Positions 34,999 through 43,807 of a stretch of 64,000 nucleotides of DNA are shown here, in pieces. The stretch comes from Lachnospiraceae bacterium. GTDB taxonomy: Bacteria > Bacillota > Clostridia > Lachnospirales > Lachnospiraceae. The first letter of the stretch is position 1, and the number at the start of each line of letters is the position of its first letter. The notes under the pieces were generated by a model. That model saw nothing but the letters and a program-made list of their open reading frames with translations, had not been told where the DNA came from and made no database searches. Both the position numbers and the translations under genes were made by a program. The stretch spans positions 142,562 to 206,561 of the forward strand of contig JAFSYI010000083.1 of assembly GCA_017450065.1 (NCBI GenBank), written 5' to 3'.

Positions 34999-36510
34999 AT
35001 GGAATACATATTAACAGCAGACGAGATGAAAAAATGTGATGCGTATACCATTGAACATTTCGGTGTGCCGGCTGTTGTCCTTATGGAGCGGGCGGCACTC
35101 AAATGCGTAGCGGCCATTATTCGTGAGAACTATAACCTAAGACGCGTGCTTGTTGTGTGCGGAAGCGGAAATAACGGGGGAGACGGTTTTGCAATAGCCA
35201 GAATACTTAATGAAAGAGGGATCAAGGTTGATGTACTGCTTGCAGGCTCGCTGCTTCAGATGAGTCCCGAGACCAAGATAAATTATGAGTGCTGCGTAAA
35301 GTACGGTATACCCATAAGGTCAGCAGTAAAAGAGGATGAGTATACGCTCATCATAGATGCAGTGTTCGGAGTCGGACTGAACAGGAATCTTGAGAAGGAT
35401 ACCGCCGAATTTATAAACGGGATCAATACTTTTAAGGAGAACGGTGCCAGGATAGTGTCAGTGGATATTCCGTCCGGAGTAAACGCAAGCACGGGTGAGA
35501 TCATGGGAGCTGCCGTAAAGGCCGACATGACAATAACCTTCGGGTATTATAAGAAGGGCCTCTTACTATATCCCGGGGCTGAATATACGGGAAAGCTGAT
35601 GCTTGTTAATATAGGTATAACAGATGCTTCCCTGGATATCATAAAGCCCTCGCTTAAATGCCTTACAAAACGTGATCTTATAAACGCAAAGCAGCTTAAA
35701 AGACCAGACAGATCAAATAAGGGAACGTTTGGAAAGGTACTTATCGTTGCCGGAAGAGAGAATATGTCGGGATGTGCCCTCCTTGCCGCACTCAGCTGTT
35801 TCAGATCGGGAGCCGGCATGGTAAGGGTGATAACCCATGTAAATAATAAACAGCTTATAAGTGAAAAGCTGCCGGAAGCCATGGTTGACACCTATGATGA
35901 CAAAATTGATACCATAAAGCTTTCAGAAGCCGTTAAGTGGGCAGACGTGACAGCGATAGGCCCGGGCATAGGAAAGGATGAGACTGCCAAAGAACTTTTT
36001 GAGTTTATTTTCTTTAAATCATCGGGACCGTGTATTATCGATGCAGATGCAATAAGCCTGCTCAAAAAGTACAGGCTGACCCTTAAGAACGGTACGGGAC
36101 GGGACATAATAATAACTCCGCATATCGGAGAGTTCTCACGTTTCACGGGGATAGAAAAGGAAAAGGTAATGAATGATATTGTTACCGTGACCCTTGCATG
36201 CGCGAAGAATTACAATATAACATGTGTCACAAAGGACGCCAGAACCGTAATAGCCTCAAAGGAGGGTGAATGCTGCATAAATCTTTCCGGAAATAACGGA
36301 ATGGCAACAGCCGGAACGGGTGACTGCCTTCTCGGGGTCATCGCGGCATTTGTGGCAAGAGGCATGACCGCATTTGAAGCAGCTGTATTCGGATGTTATA
36401 TCCATGGATGTGCCGGTGACAAGGCTGCCGTGAAGCGGGGTAAGAGCGGCCTTATGGCCAGCGATCTTATTGATGAATTAAAGGATTTTCTGGAGGACTC
36501 CGATGAGTAA
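34999..36510 (+). CDS. nnrD: Bifunctional NAD(P)H-hydrate repair enzyme (epimerase + ADP-dependent dehydratase)
   Basis: A 503-residue fusion that repairs hydrated NADH and NADPH. Residues 1-210 are the YjeF N-terminal epimerase domain, with VVCGSGNNGGDGFAIARIL and SVDIPSGVNASTGE. Residues 225-500 are the ribokinase-like dehydratase, with GKVLIVAGRENMSGCALLAA, IGPGIGKDETAKEL and ATAGTGDCLLGVIAAFVARG. It is the Nnr-type fusion common in bacteria. It starts 4 bases after the coiled-coil gene and overlaps alr by 8 bases. The placement of nnrD beside alr is a frequent arrangement in Bacillota. Confidence 0.95.
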   Translation: MEYILTADEMKKCDAYTIEHFGVPAVVLMERAALKCVAAIIRENYNLRRVLVVCGSGNNGGDGFAIARILNERGIKVDVLLAGSLLQMSPETKINYECCVKYGIPIRSAVKEDEYTLIIDAVFGVGLNRNLEKDTAEFINGINTFKENGARIVSVDIPSGVNASTGEIMGAAVKADMTITFGYYKKGLLLYPGAEYTGKLMLVNIGITDASLDIIKPSLKCLTKRDLINAKQLKRPDRSNKGTFGKVLIVAGRENMSGCALLAALSCFRSGAGMVRVITHVNNKQLISEKLPEAMVDTYDDKIDTIKLSEAVKWADVTAIGPGIGKDETAKELFEFIFFKSSGPCIIDADAISLLKKYRLTLKNGTGRDIIITPHIGEFSRFTGIEKEKVMNDIVTVTLACAKNYNITCVTKDARTVIASKEGECCINLSGNNGMATAGTGDCLLGVIAAFVARGMTAFEAAVFGCYIHGCAGDKAAVKRGKSGLMASDLIDELKDFLEDSDE

Positions 36511-37624
36511 GAAACGTGTTGTGGCAAATGTTTCCCTGGATGCCATTGAGAATAACATAAGCAGCATGAAGGCGCTCATATCTCCCGGGACGAAGATAAT
36601 GGCGGTAATTAAAGCGGACGGATACGGCCACGGAGCTCTGCAGATAGCGGTAAGGCTTGAACAGATGGACTGTGTTTTCGGATATGCAACCGCGACAGCC
36701 GAAGAGGCATTTAAGCTAAGGAACGGAGGGATAAGAAAACCCATACTTGTGCTCGGCTATACATTTCCCGAAAATTACGAGGAAATGATACGCCTTTCCA
36801 TACGTCCTGCTGTATTTAAGGCTGAAACCGCAGAGCAGCTGAACCGTGCGGCACAGTCCGTTCATAAGAAGTGCATGGTACATATAAAGGTTGATTCGGG
36901 TATGTCAAGGATAGGTGTTCCCTGCAACGAAGAGGGAGTATCCGTTGCTGAAAAGATAGCAGATTACGATATGCTTGAGGTGGAAGGTATATTTACCCAT
37001 TTTGCACGCGCAGATGAACCTGATATGAAGCCGGCATACAACCAGCTGCACAGGTTTGAAGGCTTTCTTGAAATGTGCAGGGAAAAAGGAATTGAACCTG
37101 TATACAGACACTGTTCGAACAGCGCGGCCATCATAAGAATGCCGGAAGCAAACATGGATATTGTGAGGGCTGGTATCACGATGTACGGACTGTGGCCTTC
37201 GGGTGAGGAAGAAGACAATATCCGTCTGGAACCTGCGATGGAAGTAAAAAGCAGTATTGTATATATAAAAACACTGGAACCCGGAACCGAGATAAGCTAC
37301 GGCGGAATATACAAAACGGAAAAAAGAACAAGGGTGGCAACGATCCCGGTCGGCTATGCGGACGGATACCCAAGATCATTATCCAATAAGGGATATGTTC
37401 TTATCAGGGGCAGGAAGGCACCGATCCTTGGGCGGGTATGTATGGATCAGCTTATGGTCGATGTTACCGATATACCGGAAGTCTGTGAATATGATGAAGT
37501 TACACTGCTCGGTAATTCAGAAGGCAGCACGATAACAGCAGAGGAACTCGGCAGGCTGTCCGGCAGATTCAACTATGAGCTCGTATGTGAGATATCGGAC
37601 AGAGTACCGAGGAAATATGTATGA
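36503..37624 (+). CDS. alr: Alanine racemase
   Basis: A 373-residue PLP enzyme that makes D-alanine for peptidoglycan. The PLP lysine is in IMAVIKADGYGHGALQIA near residue 37. HIKVDSGMSRIGV, HCSNSAAIIRMPE, RAGITMYGLWPS and, in the C-terminal domain, VPVGYADGYPRSLS-type sequence (IPVGYADGYPRSLS) and GRVCMDQLMVDVT are all family blocks; the second catalytic Tyr lies in SYGGIYKT. The gene overlaps nnrD by 8 bases and ends the operon that begins with Re-citrate synthase or rex. Confidence 0.97.
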   Translation: MSKKRVVANVSLDAIENNISSMKALISPGTKIMAVIKADGYGHGALQIAVRLEQMDCVFGYATATAEEAFKLRNGGIRKPILVLGYTFPENYEEMIRLSIRPAVFKAETAEQLNRAAQSVHKKCMVHIKVDSGMSRIGVPCNEEGVSVAEKIADYDMLEVEGIFTHFARADEPDMKPAYNQLHRFEGFLEMCREKGIEPVYRHCSNSAAIIRMPEANMDIVRAGITMYGLWPSGEEEDNIRLEPAMEVKSSIVYIKTLEPGTEISYGGIYKTEKRTRVATIPVGYADGYPRSLSNKGYVLIRGRKAPILGRVCMDQLMVDVTDIPEVCEYDEVTLLGNSEGSTITAEELGRLSGRFNYELVCEISDRVPRKYV

Positions 37625-37660
37625 CCTCAAAGCGAACAGACTAAATTCGTTCACGATAAC

Positions 37661-37689
37661 TTGATAGATGAAGTAATAAATGTTATTAT
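37661..37689 (+). promoter_or_regulatory. Promoter of yebC
   Basis: TTGATA (37661-37666) and TATTAT (37684-37689) with a 17-base spacer, 38 bases before the ATG. Just upstream is AATTCGTTCACGATAAC, a motif related to other intergenic sites in the window. Confidence 0.65.
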
Positions 37690-37726
37690 ATGCTTTAGTG
37701 CAAAAAAACAAATATGAGGTGTAAAG

Positions 37727-38455
37727 ATGTCAGGACATTCAAAGTTTGCCAATATTAAGCATAAGAAAGAAAAGAATGATGCGGCAAAGGGAAAGATTTT
37801 TACGATAATCGGAAGGGAAATCGCCGTTGCGGTTAAAGAGGGCGGCCCTGATCCCAATAATAATTCGAGACTTCGTGATGTTATAGCAAAGGCAAAGGCA
37901 AATAACATGCCGAATGATACGATCGACAGAGGTATCAAGAAAGCGGCCGGCGATGCGAACAGCGTAAATTACGAATATGTTTCATATGAAGGCTATGGTC
38001 CGAACGGTATAGCCATAATAGTGGACGCCCTTACTGATAATAAGAACAGAACTGCAGCCAATGTAAGAAGTGCATTTACCAAGGGAAACGGAAGCGTGGG
38101 TACACAGGGCTGCGTATCGTTCATGTTTGATAAGAAGGGACAGATCATCGTAGATAAGGAAGAATGCGAGACAGATCCGGATGATCTTATGATGATGGCA
38201 CTGGATGCGGGAGCAGAGGACTTCTCCGATGAAGAAGACAGCTATGAGATCATAACTGATCCTGACAGCTTCAGTGATGTAAGAGAGTCGCTTGAGGAAC
38301 AGGGGATCCCCATGATATCCGCAGAGGTTACGATGATTCCTCAGACATGGGTGACCCTTACCGACGAAACCGCGATAAAGAACATACAGAAAACCCTCGA
38401 TCTTCTTGATGAGGATGACGATGTACAGGCTGTTTATCATAACTGGGACGAGTAA
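37727..38455 (+). CDS. YebC/PmpR family protein
   Basis: A 242-residue member of the YebC family (TACO1 relatives), linked to transcription regulation and to relief of ribosome stalling at proline stretches. The start [20 protein letters not shown] and the following [11 protein letters not shown] are diagnostic, as are [20 protein letters not shown] and [11 protein letters not shown]. Length is normal (about 240). It has its own promoter and AGGTG ribosome binding site. The next 270 bases hold no gene but a dense set of hairpins. Confidence 0.95.
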   Translation: MSGHSKFANIKHKKEKNDAAKGKIFTIIGREIAVAVKEGGPDPNNNSRLRDVIAKAKANNMPNDTIDRGIKKAAGDANSVNYEYVSYEGYGPNGIAIIVDALTDNKNRTAANVRSAFTKGNGSVGTQGCVSFMFDKKGQIIVDKEECETDPDDLMMMALDAGAEDFSDEEDSYEIITDPDSFSDVRESLEEQGIPMISAEVTMIPQTWVTLTDETAIKNIQKTLDLLDEDDDVQAVYHNWDE

Positions 38456-38469
38456 TTCGTTACAGCAGT

Positions 38470-38527
38470 AAACTTCAAAAATCATGACTCATGTGCTTGC
38501 ACATAGGAGGCATGATTTATGAAGTTT
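38470..38527 (+). repeat. 58-base imperfect hairpin after yebC
   Basis: AAACTTCA (38470-38477) pairs with TGAAGTTT (38520-38527). Inside, AATCATG (38480-38486) pairs with CATGATT (38511-38517) and ATGTG (38491-38495) with CACAT (38500-38504) around a CTTG loop. The reverse complement of the core resembles the hairpin at 63939-63977. It could serve as a terminator-like end for yebC, but no T run follows. Confidence 0.7.
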
Positions 38528-38546
38528 GGTATTGGAACAATACCAA
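38526..38546 (+). repeat. Perfect 9-bp hairpin with GAA loop
   Basis: TTGGTATTG, loop GAA, CAATACCAA. It is directly joined to the preceding hairpin and lies 6 bases before the triple repeat. Confidence 0.75.
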
Positions 38547-38552
38547 CCACGA

Positions 38553-38670
38553 AAACGCGAAGCGTTTGAGGGGTGCTGTAACGAATCAGGGTCCGGAAAA
38601 TCGCGAAGCGATTTGAGGGGTAGTGTGCTGAATATCTACCTAAAAAACGCGAAGCGTTTGAGGGGTGCTG
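38553..38670 (+). repeat. Three direct repeats, each a GCGAAGC mini-hairpin plus GAGGGG box
   Basis: Copies at 38553-38578, 38598-38620 and 38645-38670. Copies 1 and 3 read AAACGCGAAGCGTTT then GAGGGGTGCTG. Copy 2 reads AAATCGCGAAGCGATTT then GAGGGG: an extra T-A pair is inserted on both sides of the stem, so pairing is kept. GTGCTG and an ATATCTA-like string follow copies 2 and 3. The array sits 58 bases before the CFI-box gene. Spacing is 45 and 47 bases. Confidence 0.8.
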
Positions 38671-38728
38671 ATATCTATCCATTTTACAGCATATATTTCG
38701 CAGAGTTTTCAAATATAAAGGAAACAAT

Positions 38729-39505
38729 ATGAGTATAGAAAATGACCTGACCGGCATGTTGTTTGATAACATGTCTCTTATGAAGAAGTTCAATAAGGAC
38801 ACATATGCAGATGCTTTCAATACCTATTACGAGAATTACAAACCTCTGTTTGATTCGATAGAAAAAGGCTGCAGGGAAGCGGATGACAGGGACTCATATA
38901 TAAGGGATCTTGCGGCTTCATTTGTGAGCAGAGCTGTTTCCGAAGAGAAAAGCATAGAAAAGAAGAGCGACAGGGAGCATTTCACGATAGATCATAATTC
39001 GGTACTTGCGGTTTATGTACTGCCTGCATTACTTGAGACCAGAAGCGACGGCCTTAAGACTCTGGCCGATGAGATCGTAAAACAGTGGAACGAAGCGTTT
39101 ACCAGATATACCATAAGTCCGGGAACTTTTGCCGAGATTGACGGAGGCTTTAAGCGCAAGCTTTGTTACATAACGACAGCGGTATGCGAAAGCCTCGGTA
39201 AATCCGATGACTGTTATGAGCTGAGGACATTAAGGGATTACAGGGACAATTATCTTCTGTCCAACGAGGATGGCGTAAAGGTAGTGGACACATATTACAA
39301 TATTGCGCCAACGATAGTAAACAGGATAGACAAGAGCAAGGATTCCGGAAACATATACAGAAACATTTTTGACGAATATATCAATCCCTGTATAGGTCTT
39401 ATCGAAGACGGAAAGCTTGATGAATGTGAAGAACTGTACTCGGAAATGGTATACTCGTTAAAGGACAGATTTATGAATAACAGAACTGAAAGGCAGGATG
39501 GATGA
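38729..39505 (+). CDS. CFI-box domain protein of unknown function
   Basis: A 258-residue protein without signal peptide or clear membrane segment. Residues 1-140 are helical and unrecognised. From 145 on it matches the pattern of the CFI-box C-terminal domain: KLCYITTAVCESLG (Cys146, Cys153), then LRTLRDYRDNYLLSNEDG and VVDTYYNIAPTIVNRI, where typical members read CFIATAAYG, LRxFRD and YYxxSP. The domain's function is not known. The gene follows the hairpin array and its stop overlaps the metY start (ATGATG), so it may be co-expressed with metY. Confidence 0.75.
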   Translation: MSIENDLTGMLFDNMSLMKKFNKDTYADAFNTYYENYKPLFDSIEKGCREADDRDSYIRDLAASFVSRAVSEEKSIEKKSDREHFTIDHNSVLAVYVLPALLETRSDGLKTLADEIVKQWNEAFTRYTISPGTFAEIDGGFKRKLCYITTAVCESLGKSDDCYELRTLRDYRDNYLLSNEDGVKVVDTYYNIAPTIVNRIDKSKDSGNIYRNIFDEYINPCIGLIEDGKLDECEELYSEMVYSLKDRFMNNRTERQDG

Positions 39506-40779
39506 TGAAGGATTATAATATAGGAACATTATGCGTACAGGCGGGATGGCAGCCGAAAAACGGTGAACCCAGGGTTTTGCCCATATATCAGAGTACTACC
39601 TTTAAGTATGAAAGCTCAGATGCAATGGGAAGGCTTTTTGACCTTGAGGAAAGCGGCTATTTCTATACCAGGCTTCAGAATCCGACGAACGACTACGTCG
39701 CAGAGAAGATATGCAAGCTCGAAGGCGGAGTCGCCGCAATGCTGACATCATCAGGACAGGCAGCCAATTATTATGCTGTTTTTAACATAGCGGAGGCGGG
39801 AGATCATGTAATAATGTCTTCCAAGGTATACGGAGGAACCTTCAATCTTCTTATGGCTACAATGAAGAAGATGGGAGTGGAATGCAGTGTTGTGGATCCG
39901 GATGCGGATATTGAGGAGATAAACAGTCTCTTCAGACCTGACACCAAGTGTGTTCTGGCCGAGACTATCGCCAACCCGGCGGTAGTGATACTGGACATAG
40001 AGAAGTTCGCAAAGGCGGCGCATGACCACGGAGTACCGCTCATTGTAGATAACACATTCCCTACGCCCATAAACTGCAGGCCGTTTGAGTGGGGCGCAGA
40101 TATAGTAACACATTCGACCACCAAATATATGGACGGTCATGCAATGTGTGTGGGTGGCTGTATAGTAGACAGTGGTAATTTTGACTGGACGGAATATGCG
40201 GATAAATTCCCGGGTCTTACAACGCCCGATGAGACATATCATGGTATAGTATATACGGAAAAGTTCGGAAAGGCTGCTTATATCACCAAGGCAACGTCCC
40301 AGCTTATGAGGGATCTCGGTTCGATCCAGTCGCCCCAGAATGCTTTTCTTCTAAATGTGGGTCTTGAGACTCTTCATCTTCGCGTTCCAAGACACTGTGA
40401 GAATGCGCTTAAGGCTGCGAAATATCTTAAGGATCATGAGAAGGTTGCATGGGTAAATTATCCGGGACTTGAAGACGATAAATATCATTCTCTTGCGATG
40501 AAGTATATGCCGAACGGTACATGCGGTGTAATGTGCTTCGGAATAAAAGGCGGAAGAAGCGCAAGTATTGAATTTATGGACAGGCTTAAGCTTATAAGCA
40601 TAGTTACACACGTGGCTGACGCAAGATCGTGCGTGCTTCATCCTGCATCGCATACTCACAGACAGATGTCTGACGAGCAGCTGATAGAGGCAGGAGTTCA
40701 GCCCGATCTTATCAGGTTCAGCGTTGGAATAGAGGATGCAGACGATATTATAGCCGATCTGGAACAGGCACTTGCTTAG
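39502..40779 (+). CDS. metY: O-acetylhomoserine sulfhydrylase (MetY)
   Basis: A 425-residue PLP enzyme of the Cys/Met metabolism family that makes homocysteine from O-acetylhomoserine and sulfide. The PLP lysine lies in THSTTKYMDGHAMCVGG. Other blocks are QSTTFKYESSDAMGRLFDLE, YTRLQNPTND, SSGQAANYYA and DARSCVLHPASHTHRQMSDE. Length and the long C-terminal domain (about 425) fit MetY rather than MetB or MetC (about 380). The start overlaps the upstream stop; ATG 39505 is an equally good choice. Cysteine-forming O-acetylserine activity cannot be excluded. Confidence 0.93.
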   Translation: MMKDYNIGTLCVQAGWQPKNGEPRVLPIYQSTTFKYESSDAMGRLFDLEESGYFYTRLQNPTNDYVAEKICKLEGGVAAMLTSSGQAANYYAVFNIAEAGDHVIMSSKVYGGTFNLLMATMKKMGVECSVVDPDADIEEINSLFRPDTKCVLAETIANPAVVILDIEKFAKAAHDHGVPLIVDNTFPTPINCRPFEWGADIVTHSTTKYMDGHAMCVGGCIVDSGNFDWTEYADKFPGLTTPDETYHGIVYTEKFGKAAYITKATSQLMRDLGSIQSPQNAFLLNVGLETLHLRVPRHCENALKAAKYLKDHEKVAWVNYPGLEDDKYHSLAMKYMPNGTCGVMCFGIKGGRSASIEFMDRLKLISIVTHVADARSCVLHPASHTHRQMSDEQLIEAGVQPDLIRFSVGIEDADDIIADLEQALA

Positions 40780-40797
40780 TGGTGGCGGATTATTCAT

Positions 40798-43473
40798 ATG
40801 GATTTTAAAAAGGAACTGTCGACAAAGATAATAGGTATTGCAGCTCTTGTGGTACTTGGTTATATATTTTTTATTTCGGTATATAACCAGATAATCGTGC
40901 AAAGCGGAGGATTCTTCTATGCCATAATATTTGGCGGAATCCTTATTCTTGCTTTTGTACTTCTGAGCCTTGTGACCAAGATACTTGACATTTCGGATGA
41001 AGTTAACGATAACTTTATGTGGAATGTTGTTGAGGTTGTCATGCTCTGTTTCAGTGCATACCTGTTCCTTATATTCAGACTTTCTTATAAATCCTCGGTG
41101 CCGGCCGAAGAGACCATAATATACCGTGCTGCGGCACTGATGAAGGAGAAAGCAATAAGTACCAAGGGAATGGATATGATATCACATCTTATCACATACC
41201 CCTCGCAGTACGTTTATGCGCGTTTCCTTTCTGTATTTTTCAAAATGACGGATACAGGGTCCGGAGCATTCGTAACTCTTAATGCCATTACCCTCATTCT
41301 TACCGCTTTTGTGATGGACAGGGTTGTAAGAAGGATAGCGGGGCGTGCATGCGGACTTCTGGCTGCCCTTTGTACACTGTTCATTCCGTCCCAGTCGTTT
41401 GCGGTATATTCTTACAGCAGTGAGTTCTTCCTCTGCTTTATAATGATACTTACCTTTGACATACTTTTACTGGTAACAGACGGAAAGAAAAGAGATAAGA
41501 AGCGTATGATAATATTTGATGCTTTATTCGGTCTGCTTCTTGGTCTTTTATGCTTTACAGAGCCGCTCACCTTTATATGTATAATAGCTTTTCTTGTATA
41601 TTTTGTTTACAGAAGAAAGGTAAAGGAGCATTATCCATGGCATGCATTTGCCGTGATCTGCGGTGTGATGCTTCTGACGCTTCTGATCTTTAACATAACC
41701 AAGTCGTCGGTCCTTGATAAAAGCTTTGGTGAAGTGGTCGGTGGATCCTTTACACGGTTTTCTGTTTCCAGAAATCCGGAAACGGATGAGAAGTATACCT
41801 TCGGCGAGATATTCAGGCTTTTCCACAGCAATCTTGATAATCAGAATACAAATGTTAACGACAACTATCTCTTCCTTGAAGGCAAGGACGGAGAGTCTTA
41901 TACCAGGACGAACAGCGCATGGTTCACGCTTGGCACACAAATGAGCTATATGTTTATCATAGTTATGTCGATAGCATGTGCCTACTATATGCTCAGGAAC
42001 AAACACAGGGAAGTTCTGCCGTGCCTTCTGCTGCTGTTTGGAAGCTTTATCATGCTGTTTTACCGTTCCACGAAGGAGAACAGTACATATTTTCTTTTTG
42101 AAATACTGATGATAATAGGCTGTACGGGTCTTCATTATATGTATATGAACCATCATTCGGACATTCCTGTGCTTCTGAGTGAAATGGCCAATTCTCCTAC
42201 AATGAGTCCGGCAACCCTGGCAGGAACACTTGCACGCGCCAAGGCTCTTATATTTGTGGATCACAGCAGGGACAAGGAGCCCAGGATAGAAATAAGCGAA
42301 GAACAGGCAATAATCCAGAATTCAATGGATGATAAATTCGTGACTGACGGTGCTCCGGGACAGGAAAGCGGCTCCGGTACAGATGTAGCGTCGGAATTCA
42401 GTATTTTTTCAGGCGGTGTAACTGATTACGGTGACGGTGCGTTCGGAGGACAGGTCGGTGATATGTTCGGAACCGTTCCTCAGGCTGTTCAGGTACAAAA
42501 TGAGGATTCCATGAAGACAGGGACGGGAGATTTCATTGCCCGGAGTCCTGCCGGTATGACAGAGCCTGCCGGAGAGTCCGGCGCAGAAGAAACAGGCGGG
42601 TATGCCGGTGATGCATATGAAGAATATCCCGAGGAATACTCCGATACATATGAGGAATATAATGACGCTGACGGAGGATATATCGAGGAGTACGAAGAAT
42701 ATCCGGAGGAATATACGGAACAGCCGGAAGAGTATTCAGGGGATTATACAGGACAGTACGAAGAATACAGTGAGGATAATACGGGATCATACGAGGAATA
42801 TCCCGAAGATTATCCGGAAGAATATGAGGAATATCCGGAAGAGTTTGAAGAATATCCTGAGGATCAGGTGGAAGAGTACGGAGAATATCCGGAAGAAGCG
42901 GCAGGGGAATATGAGGAATATCCTGAAGAAGCGGTTGAAGAATACCCGGAGTCTGCAGGGGAAGAGCCACAGCAGTATGAGGAGTATCAGCAGGAGAAGA
43001 ATGAACAGCCGCAGGACGGAGTACAGCAGAAAAAGAAATCAGCATTCAGCAATACATCACATGCCCTTGGATTCAATATGGAGAATAGTTTCTTTGATCA
43101 TGGATTCAAAGAGGGAATTGATTATGAAACCACATATTTCGAGGAGCCGGAAGCTGATATAGACGATCCGCTGCCCGATTACGAGTCCGGACTTTCAATA
43201 TATGCGGAGGATGACTGGTTTACTGACGAGCCTTCAGGCACTTCAGCCGATACGGCCGCATATCCTTCCGAGGCTGAGGCTTATACGGAGAGAACAGACC
43301 CTGAAGCAGCACCACAGCAGGAAAACACTGCTGTATCCGCAAATGTACTTCAGCAGGAGAATATACAGACGGTAAACGGAACGGATGATACGGCGCAGGG
43401 AACAGAAACAGTCAGGAAGAAGGTAATAAAGAAGAAGGTTGTCAGAAGGGTGGTAAAGAAGACCAATTCATAG
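40798..43473 (+). CDS. Polytopic membrane protein (GT-C-like) with Glu/Tyr/Pro-rich cytoplasmic repeats and basic tail
   Basis: An 891-residue protein. Residues 1-455 hold about ten hydrophobic segments with a layout like GT-C glycosyltransferases of the PMT/ArnT type, with acidic residues after the second or third segment (ILDISDEVNDN) and RNPETDEK in a loop; no catalytic motif is certain. Residues 606-720 are dense EEYPEEY-type repeats, very acidic. The extreme C-terminus is strongly basic (RKKVIKKKVVRRVVKK). Repeat codons are varied (GAA/GAG, TAT/TAC), so the repeat is old or selected at protein level. It starts 18 bases after metY. The function is not known to me. Confidence 0.82.
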   Translation: MDFKKELSTKIIGIAALVVLGYIFFISVYNQIIVQSGGFFYAIIFGGILILAFVLLSLVTKILDISDEVNDNFMWNVVEVVMLCFSAYLFLIFRLSYKSSVPAEETIIYRAAALMKEKAISTKGMDMISHLITYPSQYVYARFLSVFFKMTDTGSGAFVTLNAITLILTAFVMDRVVRRIAGRACGLLAALCTLFIPSQSFAVYSYSSEFFLCFIMILTFDILLLVTDGKKRDKKRMIIFDALFGLLLGLLCFTEPLTFICIIAFLVYFVYRRKVKEHYPWHAFAVICGVMLLTLLIFNITKSSVLDKSFGEVVGGSFTRFSVSRNPETDEKYTFGEIFRLFHSNLDNQNTNVNDNYLFLEGKDGESYTRTNSAWFTLGTQMSYMFIIVMSIACAYYMLRNKHREVLPCLLLLFGSFIMLFYRSTKENSTYFLFEILMIIGCTGLHYMYMNHHSDIPVLLSEMANSPTMSPATLAGTLARAKALIFVDHSRDKEPRIEISEEQAIIQNSMDDKFVTDGAPGQESGSGTDVASEFSIFSGGVTDYGDGAFGGQVGDMFGTVPQAVQVQNEDSMKTGTGDFIARSPAGMTEPAGESGAEETGGYAGDAYEEYPEEYSDTYEEYNDADGGYIEEYEEYPEEYTEQPEEYSGDYTGQYEEYSEDNTGSYEEYPEDYPEEYEEYPEEFEEYPEDQVEEYGEYPEEAAGEYEEYPEEAVEEYPESAGEEPQQYEEYQQEKNEQPQDGVQQKKKSAFSNTSHALGFNMENSFFDHGFKEGIDYETTYFEEPEADIDDPLPDYESGLSIYAEDDWFTDEPSGTSADTAAYPSEAEAYTERTDPEAAPQQENTAVSANVLQQENIQTVNGTDDTAQGTETVRKKVIKKKVVRRVVKKTNS

Positions 43474-43499
43474 TTTTGTAAAATTAGTAAATTTTTGTG

Positions 43500-43528
43500 T
43501 TGCATATTTGATGTTTTTTTAATATAAT
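43500..43528 (+). promoter_or_regulatory. Promoter of tRNA-Thr
   Basis: TTGCAT (43500-43505) and a perfect TATAAT (43523-43528) with a 17-base spacer, 20 bases before the tRNA. Confidence 0.8.
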
Positions 43529-43548
43529 TTTTTGGTAAGTCGTTATAA

Positions 43549-43621
<73 letters not shown>

Positions 43622-43634
43622 GTGACTGTTATTG

Positions 43635-43676
43635 GGGACAACACGGGCGTCAGCTTCGAAGTTGTCCCTTCTATTT
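43635..43676 (+). terminator. Terminator of tRNA-Thr
   Basis: GGGACAAC (43635-43642) pairs with GTTGTCCC (43661-43668), followed by TTCTATTT. Confidence 0.75.
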
Positions 43677-43713
43677 ACTAAACTAATGCTTTGTGATACA
43701 TTATAATTTATAG

Positions 43714-43734
43714 TGAACGAATTTAATTCGTTCA
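43714..43734 (+). promoter_or_regulatory. Perfect 21-base palindrome upstream of argH
   Basis: TGAACGAATT, a central T, then AATTCGTTCA. A TATAAT lies just upstream (43702-43707). It could be an operator for argH; ArgR boxes share TGAAT/ATTCA halves, but the match is loose. Related AATTCGTTCA strings occur after other genes. Confidence 0.5.
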
Positions 43735-43807
43735 TTTTGCGCCGGGCCGGCGGAAGCACTACCTGTTCCGGACAGGCAAAGGAAAAGAAAGTAAGAGGAT
43801 AATACAA

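Noticed and set aside
38553-38670. CRISPR-like array of three repeats
   Set aside because: Repeats are hairpins of 23-26 bases with spacers that are partly alike, only three copies exist, and no cas gene is in the window.
42533-43162. Open frames in other frames over the EEYPEEY region (170 codons minus, 186 codons plus)
   Set aside because: Repetitive codons of the real gene keep stops away; the translations (ILRT/NIRR repeats) are not protein-like.
43714-43734. Firm call as ArgR box
   Set aside because: The half-sites share only part of the known ARG-box consensus and similar strings occur after unrelated genes, so it is listed only as a palindrome.
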